Origin: an uncultured Microbacterium sp.
GTDB lineage: Bacteria; Actinomycetota; Actinomycetes; Actinomycetales; Microbacteriaceae
Direction: 5' to 3'
DNA: 64,000 nt
Assembly (NCBI RefSeq): GCF_900078385.1
Contig: NZ_FLQR01000010.1
Span: 159,752-223,751 of the forward strand
In this document: positions 42,956 to 52,624 of the stretch, piece after piece
Position numbering within the stretch: position 1 is the first letter of the stretch
How the letters are laid out: each line of letters opens with the position of its first letter
Position numbers and translations under genes: made by a program
Notes under the pieces: model-generated
Database searches by the model: none
What the model was told of the DNA's origin: nothing
What the model saw: only the letters and a program-made list of their open reading frames with translations

Positions 42956-44044
42956 ATGGCACACCTCTGGCGCGGAGTGATGCGCGAATACGCCGACCGG
43001 CTCGGCGTGACCGACGCCTCCACCGTCGTGACGCTGGGCGAGGGCGGCACGCCGCTCATCCCCGCGGCGTCGCTGTCCCGGATGACGGGCGCGGACGTCT
43101 ACGTGAAGTTCGAGGGCATGAACCCGACCGGCTCCTTCAAGGACCGCGGCATGACCGTCGCGCTGTCGCGGGCCGTCGAGCACGGCGCGAAGGCCGTCAT
43201 CTGCGCGTCGACCGGCAACACGTCCGCCTCCGCGGCCGCGTACGCGGCGCACGCCGGCATCACCGCCGCGGTGCTCGTTCCCGAGGGCAAGATCGCGATG
43301 GGCAAGCTCAGCCAGGCCGTCGCGCACGGCGGCACGCTCATCCAGATCCGCGGCAACTTCGACGACTGCCTCGAGATCGCGCGCGAGCTCGCGGACAACT
43401 ACCCCGTGCACCTGGTGAACTCGGTCAACCCCGACCGCATCGAGGGGCAGAAGACCGCCGCCTACGAGGTCGTCGAGCAGCTCGGCGACGCGCCGGACTT
43501 CCACTTCATCCCGGTCGGCAACGCCGGCAACTACACCGCGTACTCGCGCGGGTACCGCGAAGAGGTCGCCCGCGGCGTCTCGACGCGCGTTCCGCGAATG
43601 TTCGGCCTGCAGGCCGAGGGCTCCGCGCCGCTCGTGCGGGGCGAGGTCGTGAAGAACCCCGAGACTGTCGCCTCCGCGATCCGCATCGGCAACCCGGCGT
43701 CGTGGGAGCTCGCCCTCGAGGCGCGCGACGCGACGCAGGGCTGGTTCGGCGCGATCGACGACGAGCGCATCCTGGCGGCCCAGAAGCTCCTCAGCTCCAC
43801 CGTCGGCATCTTCGTCGAGCCCGCCTCGGCGATCAGCGTCGCCGGGCTCCTCGACCGCGTGGAAGCCGGCGTCATCCCGGCCGGCGCGAAGGTCGTCCTC
43901 ACCGTCACCGGGCACGGCCTGAAGGACCCGCAGTGGGCCCTCCGCAACGCGGACGGCTCGTCCGTCGAGCCGGTCGTCGTGGACGCGACCACGAGCGAGG
44001 TCGCCTCGGTCCTGGACCTCGCTCCCGTCCAGGCCGCGGGATGA
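42956..44044 (+). CDS. thrC: Threonine synthase
   Basis: A 362-residue fold-II PLP enzyme converting O-phosphohomoserine to threonine. The PLP lysine is in [15 protein letters not shown] (Lys62), the phosphate-binding loop in [13 protein letters not shown], and [15 protein letters not shown] is the substrate loop. The short form is usual for Actinobacteria. ATG lies one base after the hom stop; the end overlaps thrB by four bases. Confidence 0.96.
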   Translation: MAHLWRGVMREYADRLGVTDASTVVTLGEGGTPLIPAASLSRMTGADVYVKFEGMNPTGSFKDRGMTVALSRAVEHGAKAVICASTGNTSASAAAYAAHAGITAAVLVPEGKIAMGKLSQAVAHGGTLIQIRGNFDDCLEIARELADNYPVHLVNSVNPDRIEGQKTAAYEVVEQLGDAPDFHFIPVGNAGNYTAYSRGYREEVARGVSTRVPRMFGLQAEGSAPLVRGEVVKNPETVASAIRIGNPASWELALEARDATQGWFGAIDDERILAAQKLLSSTVGIFVEPASAISVAGLLDRVEAGVIPAGAKVVLTVTGHGLKDPQWALRNADGSSVEPVVVDATTSEVASVLDLAPVQAAG

Positions 44045-44997
44045 GCGCGTCGCGGCCGGTGGACGCCGGACGCGCCGTTGCCGTCCGGGTCCCGGCCACG
44101 AGCGCCAACCTCGGTCCCGGCTTCGACACGCTCGGGCTCGCCCTGAGCGTGTACGACGAACTCACCGTCACGACCCTCGACGGGCCGGGCCTGGAGATCA
44201 CCGTCACCGGCGAAGGAGCGGCGGACGTCCCGACCGACGCGTCGCACCTCGTCGTGCGCTCGATGGCGTACGCCTTCGCCGCGTGCGGCCGGGAGATGCC
44301 CGGCATCCACCTCTCCGCCCGCAACACGATCCCGCACGGGCGGGGCATGGGCTCCTCCGGCGCTGCCGTCGTCGCGGGTCTGCTCGCGGCGAAGGGCCTC
44401 CTGGCCGGCGACGTCGACCTCGACGACGCGACGCTGCTGCGCCTCGCGACGGAGCTCGAGGGCCACCCCGACAACGTCGCGCCGGCGCTGTTCGGCGGGC
44501 TCACGATCGCCTGGCTGGATGCCGACGGGCCGCAGCACAAGAAGCTGCTCGTGCACCGCGGCGTCTCGCCCGTCGTGTTCGTCCCGGATTTCACGATGTC
44601 GACCTCTGTCGCGCGCGGTCTCGCGCCGCTCCAGGTGCCCCGCGAGGACGCCGTCTTCAACGTGTCGCGCTCGGCGCTGCTGATCGCGGCGCTCACGCAG
44701 AGCCCCGAGCTGCTGCTCGCCGCCACCGAGGACAAGCTGCACCAGTCCTACCGCGCGCAGGCGATGCCCGCCACCGACGCCCTCGTCCGCGCCCTGCGGG
44801 CCGAGGGCTTCGCGGCCGTCGTCTCCGGCGCCGGTCCCAGCGTCCTCGTGCTCGCCGACGGACCCGGCCAGCGCCTTGCGGCTGCTGAGATCGCGGCCTC
44901 CGCATCGGACACTCCGTGGGAGGCGCTCATGCTGGCCGTCGACGTCAAGGGTGGTACAGTGAGGGACCATACGGAGGGTTCCACGGGTCACCCGTGA
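44041..44997 (+). CDS. thrB: Homoserine kinase
   Basis: A 318-residue GHMP kinase. The family opening [20 protein letters not shown] and the ATP loop [18 protein letters not shown] (residues 97-114) are present; the third motif reads [13 protein letters not shown]. It phosphorylates homoserine for ThrC. The last codons hold the TACAGT box that probably drives rho. Confidence 0.95.
   Translation: MSASRPVDAGRAVAVRVPATSANLGPGFDTLGLALSVYDELTVTTLDGPGLEITVTGEGAADVPTDASHLVVRSMAYAFAACGREMPGIHLSARNTIPHGRGMGSSGAAVVAGLLAAKGLLAGDVDLDDATLLRLATELEGHPDNVAPALFGGLTIAWLDADGPQHKKLLVHRGVSPVVFVPDFTMSTSVARGLAPLQVPREDAVFNVSRSALLIAALTQSPELLLAATEDKLHQSYRAQAMPATDALVRALRAEGFAAVVSGAGPSVLVLADGPGQRLAAAEIAASASDTPWEALMLAVDVKGGTVRDHTEGSTGHP
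44955..44960 (+). promoter_or_regulatory. -10 box TACAGT of rho, inside thrB
   Basis: Located in the last coding bases of thrB. It predicts a leader of about 180 bases ahead of rho, long enough for autoregulation; 44998-45149 holds no recognisable gene or named RNA motif. Confidence 0.5.
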
Positions 44998-45149
44998 ATC
45001 TGACCTCCGTCGCAATCTGCGAACCACCGCACAACCCCGACCGGTGCCCGCTGTCCTCTGCGGCTACGGACGATCATGTGGGTCGGGTCGGCTCCTGTCT
45101 GTGACCGGATGCCGAGCGGTTCGGACCTTTCCCCTACGAAGGAGTACTC

Positions 45150-47207
45150 GTGGAGTCCCTCTCCGAGATCCAGAACACTGATGCCCCCGTGCTGAACGAC
45201 GACGAGCAGACCGGCACCGACGCCGCGGCGGACGCCGCCGCCGAGACGGTCGACGCGCCCGCCGAAGAGACGCCCGCCGAAGTCGCCGAGGAGCCGGTCG
45301 CCGCTGAGGCGCCCGTCGCCGACGAGGCCCCGGTCGCCGAGCAGGCACCCGTCGAGGCTGCTCCCGCCGACGACGACGCCGAGGCCGCCCCGGTCGCCGA
45401 GGAGGCCCCCGTCAAGAAGGCGCCGCGCAAGCGTGCGCCGCGCCGCGCCAAGAGCAGCGACGTCCCGGCCGAGGTTCCTGTCGACGCAGCGCCTGTCGAC
45501 GCAGCGCCCGCCGACGCAGCGCCCGCCGACGCGGCATCCGCCGAGGCCCCCGCGGAGGAGGCTCCGGCAGAGTCCGCCGCTGCCGACGCCGAGGTCGCCG
45601 CGCAGCCGGTCGACACCGCCGACGACAGCGCCACGACCGAGCCCGCCCGCGACGCCGCGCCGGGCGACGCGTCCGTGCCGAGCGAGGACGGCGACGCCGA
45701 GGACGGCGACGCCCCGCAGGGCGACACCGGCGCACAGGGCGAGAACGACGCCCAGGGCGAGGGCGAGACGCCCAGCCGTGGCCGCAGCCGCTCGCGCAGC
45801 CGCAACCGCAACCGCAACGCCAAGGGCGAGGGCGGCCCGGCCGCTCAGAACAACGCTCAGAACACCCAGGGCGCCCAGAACGGCCAGACCGCCCCGCAGC
45901 CGGAGGACAAGCCGGCCGTCGAGAGCGACGACGAGCAGGGTCAGGGCCGCGGCCGGCAGCGCAACAAGCGCCGTACGCAGACGCCCGGCGACGAGTTCGA
46001 GACCGAGATCGGCGAGGATGACGTGCTCATCCCGATCGCCGGCATCCTGGACGTGCTCGACAACTACGCGTTCGTCCGCACCACCGGCTACCTGCCCGGC
46101 CCGAGCGACGTGTACGTCTCCCTCGGCCAGGTCAAGAAGTACAACCTGCGCAAGGGCGACGCCGTCGTCGGCGCGATCAAGCAGCCCCGCGAGGGCGAGC
46201 AGTCGAGCCGCCAGAAGTACAACGCGCTCGTCAAGGTCGACGCCGTCAACGGCCTGTCGGTCGAGGACGCCGCCGGCCGCGTCGAGTTCGGCAACCTGAC
46301 TCCGCTGTACCCGCAGGATCGCCTCCGCCTGGAGACGGCCCCGGAGAAGCTGACGCAGCGCATCATCGACCTGGTCGCCCCCATCGGCAAGGGCCAGCGC
46401 GGCCTCATCGTCGCGCCGCCCAAGGCCGGCAAGACGATCGTCCTGCAGCAGATCGCGAACGCGATCGCGACGAACAACCCCGAGGTCCACCTCATGGTCG
46501 TGCTCGTCGACGAGCGGCCCGAAGAGGTCACCGACATGCAGCGCACCGTCAAGGGCGAGGTCATCGCGTCGACCTTCGACCGTCCCGCGGAGGACCACAC
46601 GACCGTCGCCGAGCTCGCCATCGAGCGCGCCAAGCGCCTCGTGGAGCTCGGTCGCGACGTCGTCGTGCTGCTCGACTCGATCACGCGCCTCGGCCGTGCC
46701 TACAACGTCTCCGCGCCGACCTCGGGCCGCGTGCTCAGCGGTGGCGTGGACGCCTCGGCGCTGTACCCGCCGAAGCGCTTCTTCGGCGCCGCGCGCAACA
46801 TCGAGAACGGCGGATCGCTCACGATCCTCGCCACGGCGCTCGTGGAGACCGGCTCCAAGATGGACGACGTGATCTTCGAGGAGTTCAAGGGCACCGGCAA
46901 CAGCGAGCTGCGCCTGTCGCGTCAGCTCGCCGACAAGCGCATCTTCCCGGCCGTCGACGTCAACGCGTCGAGCACCCGCCGCGAGGAGATGCTGCTCTCG
47001 GCCGACGAGGTCAAGATCACCTGGAAGCTCCGCCGCGCACTCGCCGGCCTCGACCCGCAGCAGGCGCTCGAGGTCGTGCTCGGCAAGCTCAAGGAGACGC
47101 AGTCCAACGTCGAGTTCCTCGTGCAGATGCAGAAGTCGATCCCGACGCCTGCTCGTGACGGCCATGGCGGCGGTTCGAGCCACGGGCACGAGAACAGCAT
47201 CCGCTGA
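45150..47207 (+). CDS. rho: Transcription termination factor Rho with long N-terminal insertion
   Basis: A 685-residue hexameric RNA helicase. The first 285 residues are low complexity: Ala/Glu/Asp/Pro-rich, then Arg/Asn/Gln-rich ([14 protein letters not shown]). The RNA-binding domain starts near [20 protein letters not shown]. The ATPase has Walker [14 protein letters not shown] (near residue 425), [14 protein letters not shown] and [20 protein letters not shown]. Such insertions are typical of high-GC Actinobacteria and add RNA contacts. GTG 45150 has AAGGAG upstream. Confidence 0.97.
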   Translation: MESLSEIQNTDAPVLNDDEQTGTDAAADAAAETVDAPAEETPAEVAEEPVAAEAPVADEAPVAEQAPVEAAPADDDAEAAPVAEEAPVKKAPRKRAPRRAKSSDVPAEVPVDAAPVDAAPADAAPADAASAEAPAEEAPAESAAADAEVAAQPVDTADDSATTEPARDAAPGDASVPSEDGDAEDGDAPQGDTGAQGENDAQGEGETPSRGRSRSRSRNRNRNAKGEGGPAAQNNAQNTQGAQNGQTAPQPEDKPAVESDDEQGQGRGRQRNKRRTQTPGDEFETEIGEDDVLIPIAGILDVLDNYAFVRTTGYLPGPSDVYVSLGQVKKYNLRKGDAVVGAIKQPREGEQSSRQKYNALVKVDAVNGLSVEDAAGRVEFGNLTPLYPQDRLRLETAPEKLTQRIIDLVAPIGKGQRGLIVAPPKAGKTIVLQQIANAIATNNPEVHLMVVLVDERPEEVTDMQRTVKGEVIASTFDRPAEDHTTVAELAIERAKRLVELGRDVVVLLDSITRLGRAYNVSAPTSGRVLSGGVDASALYPPKRFFGAARNIENGGSLTILATALVETGSKMDDVIFEEFKGTGNSELRLSRQLADKRIFPAVDVNASSTRREEMLLSADEVKITWKLRRALAGLDPQQALEVVLGKLKETQSNVEFLVQMQKSIPTPARDGHGGGSSHGHENSIR
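45480..45539 (+). repeat. Four tandem 15-base repeats inside rho
   Basis: Units of the form GYCGACGCAGCGCCY; the first three are almost exact and the fourth has diverged. They encode repeated [10 protein letters not shown] in the disordered N-terminal region, and copy-number change would keep the frame. Confidence 0.8.
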
Positions 47208-47218
47208 TCGGCGGCGTC

Positions 47219-48298
47219 GTGTTCGAGTCCGTCCGAGGGCTGATCGCCGAGCACAGGTCCGTCCAGGAGGAGCTCTCCGATCCGGCCGTGCACGCCGACG
47301 CCGCGCGCGCCAAGCGCGTCAACCGGCGTTACGCCGAGCTGTCGCGGATCGTCGCCGCCCATGACGCATGGGCGGCGGCGACCGACGATCTCGAGGCCGC
47401 CCGGGAGCTCGCCAAGGAGGATGAGGCGTTCGCCGCCGAGGTCCCCGCACTCGAGCAGACGGTGTCCGACGCGCAGGAGCGCCTGCGCCGGCTGCTGATC
47501 CCGCGCGACCCGGATGATGCGCGCGACGTCATCATGGAGATCAAGGCGGGGGAGGGCGGCGCCGAATCGGCGCTGTTCGCCGCGGATCTCCTGCGCATGT
47601 ACCTCCAGTACGCCGCCTCGAAGGGGTGGAAGACCGAGCTGCTCGAGCGCAACGAGTCCGACCTCGGCGGCTACAAGGACGTGCAGGTCGCGATCAAGGG
47701 CAGCTCGAGCGACCCGGCTCAGGGCGTCTGGGCGCACCTGAAGTACGAGGGCGGCGTGCACCGCGTCCAGCGGGTCCCCGCGACGGAGTCGCAGGGCCGC
47801 ATCCACACCTCGACGACCGGCGTCCTCGTCTTCCCCGAGGTCGATGAGCCGGACGAGATCGAGATCAACCCGAACGACCTGAAGATCGACGTGTTCCGCT
47901 CGTCGGGGCCGGGCGGGCAGTCCGTCAACACGACCGACTCCGCCGTGCGCATCACGCACGTGCCGAGCGGGATCGTGGTGTCGATGCAGAACGAGAAGAG
48001 CCAGCTGCAGAACCGCGAGGCCGGCATGCGCGTGCTCCGCGCGCGGCTGCTCGCGAAGCAGCAGGAGGAGCGGGATGCCGCGGCGTCCGACGCCCGCCGC
48101 TCGCAGATCCGCGGCATGGACCGCTCCGAGCGCATCCGCACCTACAACTTCCCGGAGAACCGGATCGCGGACCACCGCACCGGCTACAAGTCGTACAACC
48201 TCGATCAGGTCATGGACGGGGCGCTCGAGCCGATCGTCGCGTCCGCCATCGCCGCGGACGAAGAGGCCCGGCTCGCCGCCCTCGGCTCCGACGCCTGA
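47219..48298 (+). CDS. prfA: Peptide chain release factor 1
   Basis: A 359-residue translation terminator for UAG and UAA. The peptidyl-tRNA hydrolysis loop [20 protein letters not shown] (GGQ near residue 232) is intact, and the basic helix [14 protein letters not shown] follows. The GTG start is 11 bases after the rho stop. Its modifying enzyme prmC, often adjacent in Actinobacteria, is 3.4 kb downstream here. Confidence 0.96.
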   Translation: MFESVRGLIAEHRSVQEELSDPAVHADAARAKRVNRRYAELSRIVAAHDAWAAATDDLEAARELAKEDEAFAAEVPALEQTVSDAQERLRRLLIPRDPDDARDVIMEIKAGEGGAESALFAADLLRMYLQYAASKGWKTELLERNESDLGGYKDVQVAIKGSSSDPAQGVWAHLKYEGGVHRVQRVPATESQGRIHTSTTGVLVFPEVDEPDEIEINPNDLKIDVFRSSGPGGQSVNTTDSAVRITHVPSGIVVSMQNEKSQLQNREAGMRVLRARLLAKQQEERDAAASDARRSQIRGMDRSERIRTYNFPENRIADHRTGYKSYNLDQVMDGALEPIVASAIAADEEARLAALGSDA

Positions 48299-48334
48299 CC
48301 CCGCGCCCGCCGCCTCGGCCCCCGCCTCGCCCGC

Positions 48335-48385
48335 GTGTCACAGAACCGGCGGGTGTCGCCGGGCGCACCGGCATCCGCTGTGACA
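48335..48385. repeat. Hairpin repeat unit A after prfA
   Basis: TGTCACA at 48336-48342 pairs with TGTGACA at 48379-48385. The left side shares the 15-base GCGTGTCACAGAACC with unit B. Confidence 0.65.
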
Positions 48386-48395
48386 TCCGCCCGTG

Positions 48396-48450
48396 GCGTG
48401 TCACAGAACCTGAGGGTCGACGCCGCTCTCGCCCGCGTGATGTGTGACAC
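48396..48450. repeat. Hairpin repeat unit B after prfA
   Basis: GTGTCACA at 48398-48405 pairs with TGTGACAC at 48443-48450. Spacing between arms is close to that of unit A, so these are two tandem elements of about 51-53 bases filling the gap before the next gene. Confidence 0.65.
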
Positions 48451-48513
48451 ATGCGGCGCGGTGGGCGGATGGCGCGCCGGAACGCCGTACGCACGCGCCG
48501 TCCCGGACGGCGC

Positions 48514-48519
48514 TACGCT
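48514..48519 (+). promoter_or_regulatory. -10 box TACGCT of the small membrane protein gene
   Basis: Six bases before ATG 48526; downstream of the hairpin pair. Confidence 0.5.
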
Positions 48520-48525
48520 CGCGGC

Positions 48526-48927
48526 ATGATCATGTTCCTGCTGCGGGCAGTGGTGTTCCTCGTCTCGGCGGCCATCGGACTCATCGCGGCGGACCTCATC
48601 CTGGACGGCTTCCGGATCGACTGGAGCGACTGGTGGGGCTTCGTCCTCGCGATCGTGATCTTCGCCGTCCTGCAGAGCGTCCTCGCGCCGTGGCTGGCGC
48701 GCGTCGCACAGCGCAACGCGCCGGCGCTCCTCGGCGGCATCGGCATCGTCTCGACGTTCGTCGCGCTGCTGGTCGTCGTGCTGATCCCCGGCGCGGGGCT
48801 CACGATCAGCGGCGCCCTCGCCTGGGTGCTGGCGCCCGTCATCGTCTGGATCGTGACGGCCCTCGCGACCCTGTTCCTGCCGATGCTGCTCATCAAGAAG
48901 AAGGTCGCCGAGCGCCGCGGCAGCTGA
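48526..48927 (+). CDS. Phage-holin-superfamily IV-like (four-helix) membrane protein
   Basis: A 133-residue protein with four hydrophobic helices: RAVVFLVSAAIGLIAADLIL, WGFVLAIVIFAVLQSVLAPW, a third with VALLVVVLIPGAG, and a fourth ending LFLPMLLIKKK. The layout matches the superfamily IV phage-holin-like proteins, which in Actinobacteria are usually chromosomal and not linked to phages. No lysin or phage gene is nearby. Confidence 0.7.
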   Translation: MIMFLLRAVVFLVSAAIGLIAADLILDGFRIDWSDWWGFVLAIVIFAVLQSVLAPWLARVAQRNAPALLGGIGIVSTFVALLVVVLIPGAGLTISGALAWVLAPVIVWIVTALATLFLPMLLIKKKVAERRGS

Positions 48928-49000
48928 CCGCCGCCGCATCCGCTGCGCCGGAGGAGTCCGGCATCGCCTGCGCAGGCGCGCGAATCCGGGACGCCGTCGC

Positions 49001-49077
49001 CCCGGCTCAGGCGTTCCGCCGACCTCAGGCCGATCCAGCGCAGAACAGCCTGAGTGCGGCAGATCGCCTGAGCCGGG
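49001..49077. repeat. Nested 77-base palindrome
   Basis: The outer arms CCCGGCTCAGGCG (49001-49013) and CGCCTGAGCCGGG (49065-49077) are exact reverse complements. Inside are CTCAGGC (49024-49030) and GCCTGAG (49048-49054). It lies between the convergent membrane-protein and cysE genes and may act as a bidirectional terminator or be a small repeat element. Confidence 0.65.
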
Positions 49078-49101
49078 CTGACGACCGCGGCCCGGGCCCG
49101 G

Positions 49102-49680
49102 TCAGATGAAGTACTCGGGCGCCGTCAGGAGAGCGCGGGTGTCCTCGCCCGCGACGCGGTGGCGGGCCTTCGCGGGGATGCCGATCAGCACGGAGTCCGC
49201 AGGGGCGTCCTTCGTGACCACGGCGTTCGCGCCGACGACCGAGTGCGCGCCGATCCGGACCGGACCGAGGATCTTCGCGCCGGCTCCGACGGCGACGCCG
49301 TCCTCGAGGGTCGGATGCCGCTTGCCCGCGGAGCGGGTGCGACCGCCCAGCGTGACGCCGTGGTACAGCATGACGTCGTCGCCGACCTCGGCCGTCTCGC
49401 CGATCACGACGCCCATGCCGTGGTCGATGAAGAAGCGGCGCCCGATCTCGGCGCCCGGGTGGATCTCGATGCCGGTCAGCCAGCGGGCCAGCTGCGACAC
49501 GGCGCGCGCCGGGAAGCGGAGCCCGCGGACCCACAGGGCATGCGACAGGCGGTACGCCCAGACGGCGTGCACCCCGGAGTACAGCAGTGCGATCTCGAGC
49601 CGGCCGCGCGCGGCAGGGTCGCGCAGCCTCGCGGCCGCAAGGTCCTCCCGGACGCGGGCGCGCACGCCGATGCGTGTCAC
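49102..49680 (-). CDS. cysE: Serine O-acetyltransferase
   Basis: A 192-residue hexapeptide-repeat acetyltransferase that makes O-acetylserine. The left-handed beta-helix carries [40 protein letters not shown] and [19 protein letters not shown]. Short form, as in the EpsC-like group. GTG 49680 overlaps the cysK stop as GTGA; it is the last gene of the three-gene cysteine operon and supplies substrate for the two CysK enzymes. Confidence 0.95.
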   Translation of the reverse strand: MTRIGVRARVREDLAAARLRDPAARGRLEIALLYSGVHAVWAYRLSHALWVRGLRFPARAVSQLARWLTGIEIHPGAEIGRRFFIDHGMGVVIGETAEVGDDVMLYHGVTLGGRTRSAGKRHPTLEDGVAVGAGAKILGPVRIGAHSVVGANAVVTKDAPADSVLIGIPAKARHRVAGEDTRALLTAPEYFI

Positions 49681-50621
49681 GACGCGTCCTCCCGCAGGTG
49701 CGCGTACAGCGCCGTCGAGAGGTAGCGCTCCCCGGAGTCCGGGACGATCACGACGATGCGCTTCCCGGCCGAATCGGGCCGGGCCGCGATCTGCAGCGCG
49801 GCCCAGACGGCGGCCCCTGCCGACATGCCGGCGAGGACCCCCTCGCGGGTGGCGAGACTCCGCGCGACCTCGATCGCGTCGTCGAACTCGACGTCGAAGA
49901 TCTCGTCGACGACGGAGCGGTCGAGCACCTGGGGGACGAAGTTCGGTCCGATGCCCTGGATGCGGTGCCCGCCGGCGCGACCCTCCGTGAGCACGGGGGA
50001 GTCCTTCGGCTCGACGAGCGCGACCTTCACGTCGGGGTTGCGCTCCTTGAGCACCTGCCCGACGCCCGTGATGGTGCCGCCCGTGCCGGACCCGGCGACG
50101 AACCAGTCGACGCGCCCGTCGGTGTCGCGCCAGATCTCCTCGGCCGTCGTCGCGCGGTGGATCGCGGCGTTCGCCTCGTGCTCGAACTGCCGCGCGAGTA
50201 CGGCGCCGGGTGTCTCGGCGACGATCTTCTGCGCGGTGTCGACGGCCTCCGTCATCCCCTTGTACGGGTCGGTGAGGACGAGCTCCGCGCCGTACGCCTT
50301 CAGCAGCGCGCGGCGCTCCTTCGACATGGACGCGGGCATCGTGAGGATGACGCGGTAGCCGCGCGCCGCACCGATGAGCGCGAGCGAGATACCGGTGTTG
50401 CCGCTCGTGGATTCGACGATGGTCCCGCCGGGGACGAGCTCGCCGGATGCTTCCGCCGCTTCCACGAGGGCATAGCCCAGGCGGTCCTTGACGCTGGAGC
50501 CGGGGTTGTAGAACTCGAGCTTCGCGAGGACCTCCGCGTGGAGTCCTTCGGTCAGTGCGTGGAGGCGGACGAGCGGGGTGTTGCCGAACGCCGTCGTGAT
50601 GTCGGGATGGATGCCGGGCAC
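49677..50621 (-). CDS. cysK: Cysteine synthase (O-acetylserine sulfhydrylase), second tandem copy
   Basis: A 314-residue fold-II PLP enzyme. It has the PLP lysine in [14 protein letters not shown], the substrate loop [11 protein letters not shown], and [20 protein letters not shown]. It closely resembles the adjacent upstream copy, pointing to tandem duplication. GTG 50621 is three bases after the stop of that copy. It probably makes cysteine from O-acetylserine and sulfide; possible differences between the copies are unknown. Confidence 0.92.
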   Translation of the reverse strand: MPGIHPDITTAFGNTPLVRLHALTEGLHAEVLAKLEFYNPGSSVKDRLGYALVEAAEASGELVPGGTIVESTSGNTGISLALIGAARGYRVILTMPASMSKERRALLKAYGAELVLTDPYKGMTEAVDTAQKIVAETPGAVLARQFEHEANAAIHRATTAEEIWRDTDGRVDWFVAGSGTGGTITGVGQVLKERNPDVKVALVEPKDSPVLTEGRAGGHRIQGIGPNFVPQVLDRSVVDEIFDVEFDDAIEVARSLATREGVLAGMSAGAAVWAALQIAARPDSAGKRIVVIVPDSGERYLSTALYAHLREDAS

Positions 50622-50624
50622 GTG

Positions 50625-51563
50625 TCAGTCTTCGCGCAGGTGCTCGTACAGCGCGGTGGAGAGGTACCGCTCGCCGAAGGACGGGATGATCACGACGACG
50701 TTCTTGCCCTCGGCCTCGGGGCGCGCCGCGACCTGCAGGGCGGCCCAGATCGCCGCGCCGGAGGAGATCCCGACGAGGATGCCCTCCTTCGTCGCGACCT
50801 CGCGGGCGACGGCGATCGCGTCGTCGAAGGCGACGTCCTGCACCTCGTCGATGACGCTCTGGTCGAGGATCGGCGGGATGAAGTTGGGGCCGATGCCCTG
50901 GATCTTGTGCGGGCCGGGCGTGCCGGTGGTCAGCAGCGGCGAGTCGGCCGGCTCGACGGCGACGATGGTGGCGTCCGGGACGCGCTCCTTCAGCACCTGG
51001 CCGACGCCGGTGATGGTGCCGCCGGTGCCGATGCCGGCGACGAAGTATCCGACCTTTCCGTCGGTGTCGCGGATGATCTCCTCGGCGGTCGTCCGGCGAT
51101 GCACGTCGACGTTGGCCTGGTTCGCGAACTGCTTGGCGAGGATGGCGCCCGGCGTCGCGGCGGCGATCTCCTCCGCCTTGGCGACGGCGCCCTTCATGCC
51201 GAGCGCCGGCTCGGTGAGGACGAGCTCTGCGCCGTAGGCCTTCAGGAGCATGCGACGCTCGACGGACATCGAGGACGGCATCGTGAGGATGACCCGGTAG
51301 CCCCGCGCCGCACCCACCATCGCCAGGGCGATGCCGGTGTTGCCGCTCGTGCCCTCGACGATCGTTCCGCCGGCGGTCAGCTCGCCGGATGCCTCCGCGG
51401 CATCCACGATCGCGACGCCGATCCGGTCCTTGACCGACGAGGCGGGGTTGTAGAACTCGAGCTTCGCGAGCACGGTGCCGGGGAGACCCTCGGCGACGCG
51501 GTTGAGCCGCACCAGCGGGGTGTTGCCGAATGCGCTCGTGATGTCGGGGTGGATGCCGGACAT
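50625..51563 (-). CDS. cysK: Cysteine synthase (O-acetylserine sulfhydrylase), first tandem copy
   Basis: A 312-residue PLP enzyme. Features are [47 protein letters not shown] and [15 protein letters not shown]. The last matches the CysK consensus better than the [12 protein letters not shown] of the second copy, so this is likely the main enzyme. ATG 51563 has GAAAGG upstream. Heads the cysK-cysK-cysE operon. Confidence 0.94.
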   Translation of the reverse strand: MSGIHPDITSAFGNTPLVRLNRVAEGLPGTVLAKLEFYNPASSVKDRIGVAIVDAAEASGELTAGGTIVEGTSGNTGIALAMVGAARGYRVILTMPSSMSVERRMLLKAYGAELVLTEPALGMKGAVAKAEEIAAATPGAILAKQFANQANVDVHRRTTAEEIIRDTDGKVGYFVAGIGTGGTITGVGQVLKERVPDATIVAVEPADSPLLTTGTPGPHKIQGIGPNFIPPILDQSVIDEVQDVAFDDAIAVAREVATKEGILVGISSGAAIWAALQVAARPEAEGKNVVVIIPSFGERYLSTALYEHLRED

Positions 51564-51668
51564 GGTCTGCCTTTCGTGCGGGTTTCTGCGTCGTCCCGCG
51601 TGAGGCGGCGACCGTCGGTCAAGCCTACGCGTCCGCCCGCCCGGGCGGCCGAATGTGACGGGCGCGGC

Positions 51669-51674
51669 TAGGCT
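51669..51674 (+). promoter_or_regulatory. -10 box TAGGCT of prmC
   Basis: Eleven bases before ATG 51686, in the divergent region shared with cysK. Confidence 0.5.
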
Positions 51675-51685
51675 GGTGCGCGCCC

Positions 51686-52579
51686 ATGAGCTCCACTGAC
51701 GACCCGCGCCCGGCTGCGCCCGAACGGCTCTCCGCGCTGATCCGCTCCGCGGCGGCCGCGCTCGCCGCCGCCGGCGTCGCGACCCCGGACGCCGACGCCG
51801 AGCTGCTCGCCGCCCACGTGTGGCGGCTGAGCCGTGGCGGGCTGGCCGCCGCGGCGATGCGCGGCGACGACGTCCCCGCCGAGGGGCGCGACCTCTTCCT
51901 CCGGCTCGTCGCCCGGCGCGCGGCACGGGAACCGCTGCAGCATCTGACCGGGCTCGCCCCGTTCCGCCACCTCGAGCTGCACGTCGGGCCCGGCGTCTTC
52001 GTGCCGCGACCGGAGACCGAGATGGTCGCCCAGCTCGCGATCGACGCGCTGCGGGCGACCGCCGCCGCCGAGCCGATCGCCGTCGACCTGGGGACCGGTT
52101 CCGGCGCCATCGCGCTGGCGCTGGCCACCGAAGTGCCGCACGCGCGCGTGCACGCCGCGGAGAACGCCATCGACGCGTTCGTGTGGGCGAAGCAGAACTT
52201 CGCGGCCGTCGGGGCGACCAACGCCCGGCTCGCGTTCGTGGACCTCGCGGTCGCCTTCCCGGAACTGGACGGCACGGTCGCGGTGGTCGTCTCCAACCCG
52301 CCGTACGTGCCGGATGCCGCGATCCCGCGCGACCCGGAGGTGCGCTTCTGGGACCCGCCGTCCGCCCTGTACGGGGGAGCGGACGGGCTGGACGTCGTCC
52401 GCACCCTGTCCGCGGTCGCACGGCGGCTGCTCCACCCCGGCGGGATGCTGGTCATCGAGCACGGCGAATGGCAGGGGGAGCCCATCCGCGCGCTCCTGAC
52501 CGCCGACGGCTGGCGCGCCGCCGCCACGCATCCCGATCTCACGACGCGCGACCGAGCGACGACCGCGCTGCGCGACTGA
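51686..52579 (+). CDS. prmC: Peptide chain release factor N5-glutamine methyltransferase
   Basis: A 297-residue SAM methyltransferase that methylates the Gln of the GGQ loop in release factors. The SAM site [15 protein letters not shown] is at about 133-147 and the catalytic NPPY in [10 protein letters not shown] at 204-207. The N-terminal helical domain contains EPLQHLTG and FVPRPETE, both typical. Substrate RF1 is encoded by prfA upstream. Confidence 0.95.
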   Translation: MSSTDDPRPAAPERLSALIRSAAAALAAAGVATPDADAELLAAHVWRLSRGGLAAAAMRGDDVPAEGRDLFLRLVARRAAREPLQHLTGLAPFRHLELHVGPGVFVPRPETEMVAQLAIDALRATAAAEPIAVDLGTGSGAIALALATEVPHARVHAAENAIDAFVWAKQNFAAVGATNARLAFVDLAVAFPELDGTVAVVVSNPPYVPDAAIPRDPEVRFWDPPSALYGGADGLDVVRTLSAVARRLLHPGGMLVIEHGEWQGEPIRALLTADGWRAAATHPDLTTRDRATTALRD

Positions 52580-52609
52580 CCGCTCAGGAAGCGCGCGGCG
52601 GCGCCCATC

Positions 52610-52615
52610 TAGAAT
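52610..52615 (+). promoter_or_regulatory. -10 box TAGAAT of the threonylcarbamoyl-AMP synthase gene
   Basis: Nine bases before ATG 52625. Confidence 0.55.
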
Positions 52616-52624
52616 GGTGCGGTT

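Noticed and set aside
44982..44996. Terminator at the end of thrB (CACGGG/CCCGTG)
   Set aside because: The six-base stem overlaps the stop codon, has no T tract, and lies downstream of the rho -10, so it would block rho.
44998..45149. Riboswitch in the rho leader
   Set aside because: I could not draw a named riboswitch fold. A long leader is seen, but regulation there would be a guess.
48526..48927. Prophage remnant suggested by a holin-like protein
   Set aside because: No lysin, integrase, capsid or tail gene is nearby; this four-helix family is usually chromosomal in Actinobacteria.
49587..51671. 694-codon plus-strand frame over the cysK pair
   Set aside because: Antisense shadow of the two tandem cysK genes and cysE; the internal repetition only reflects their duplication.
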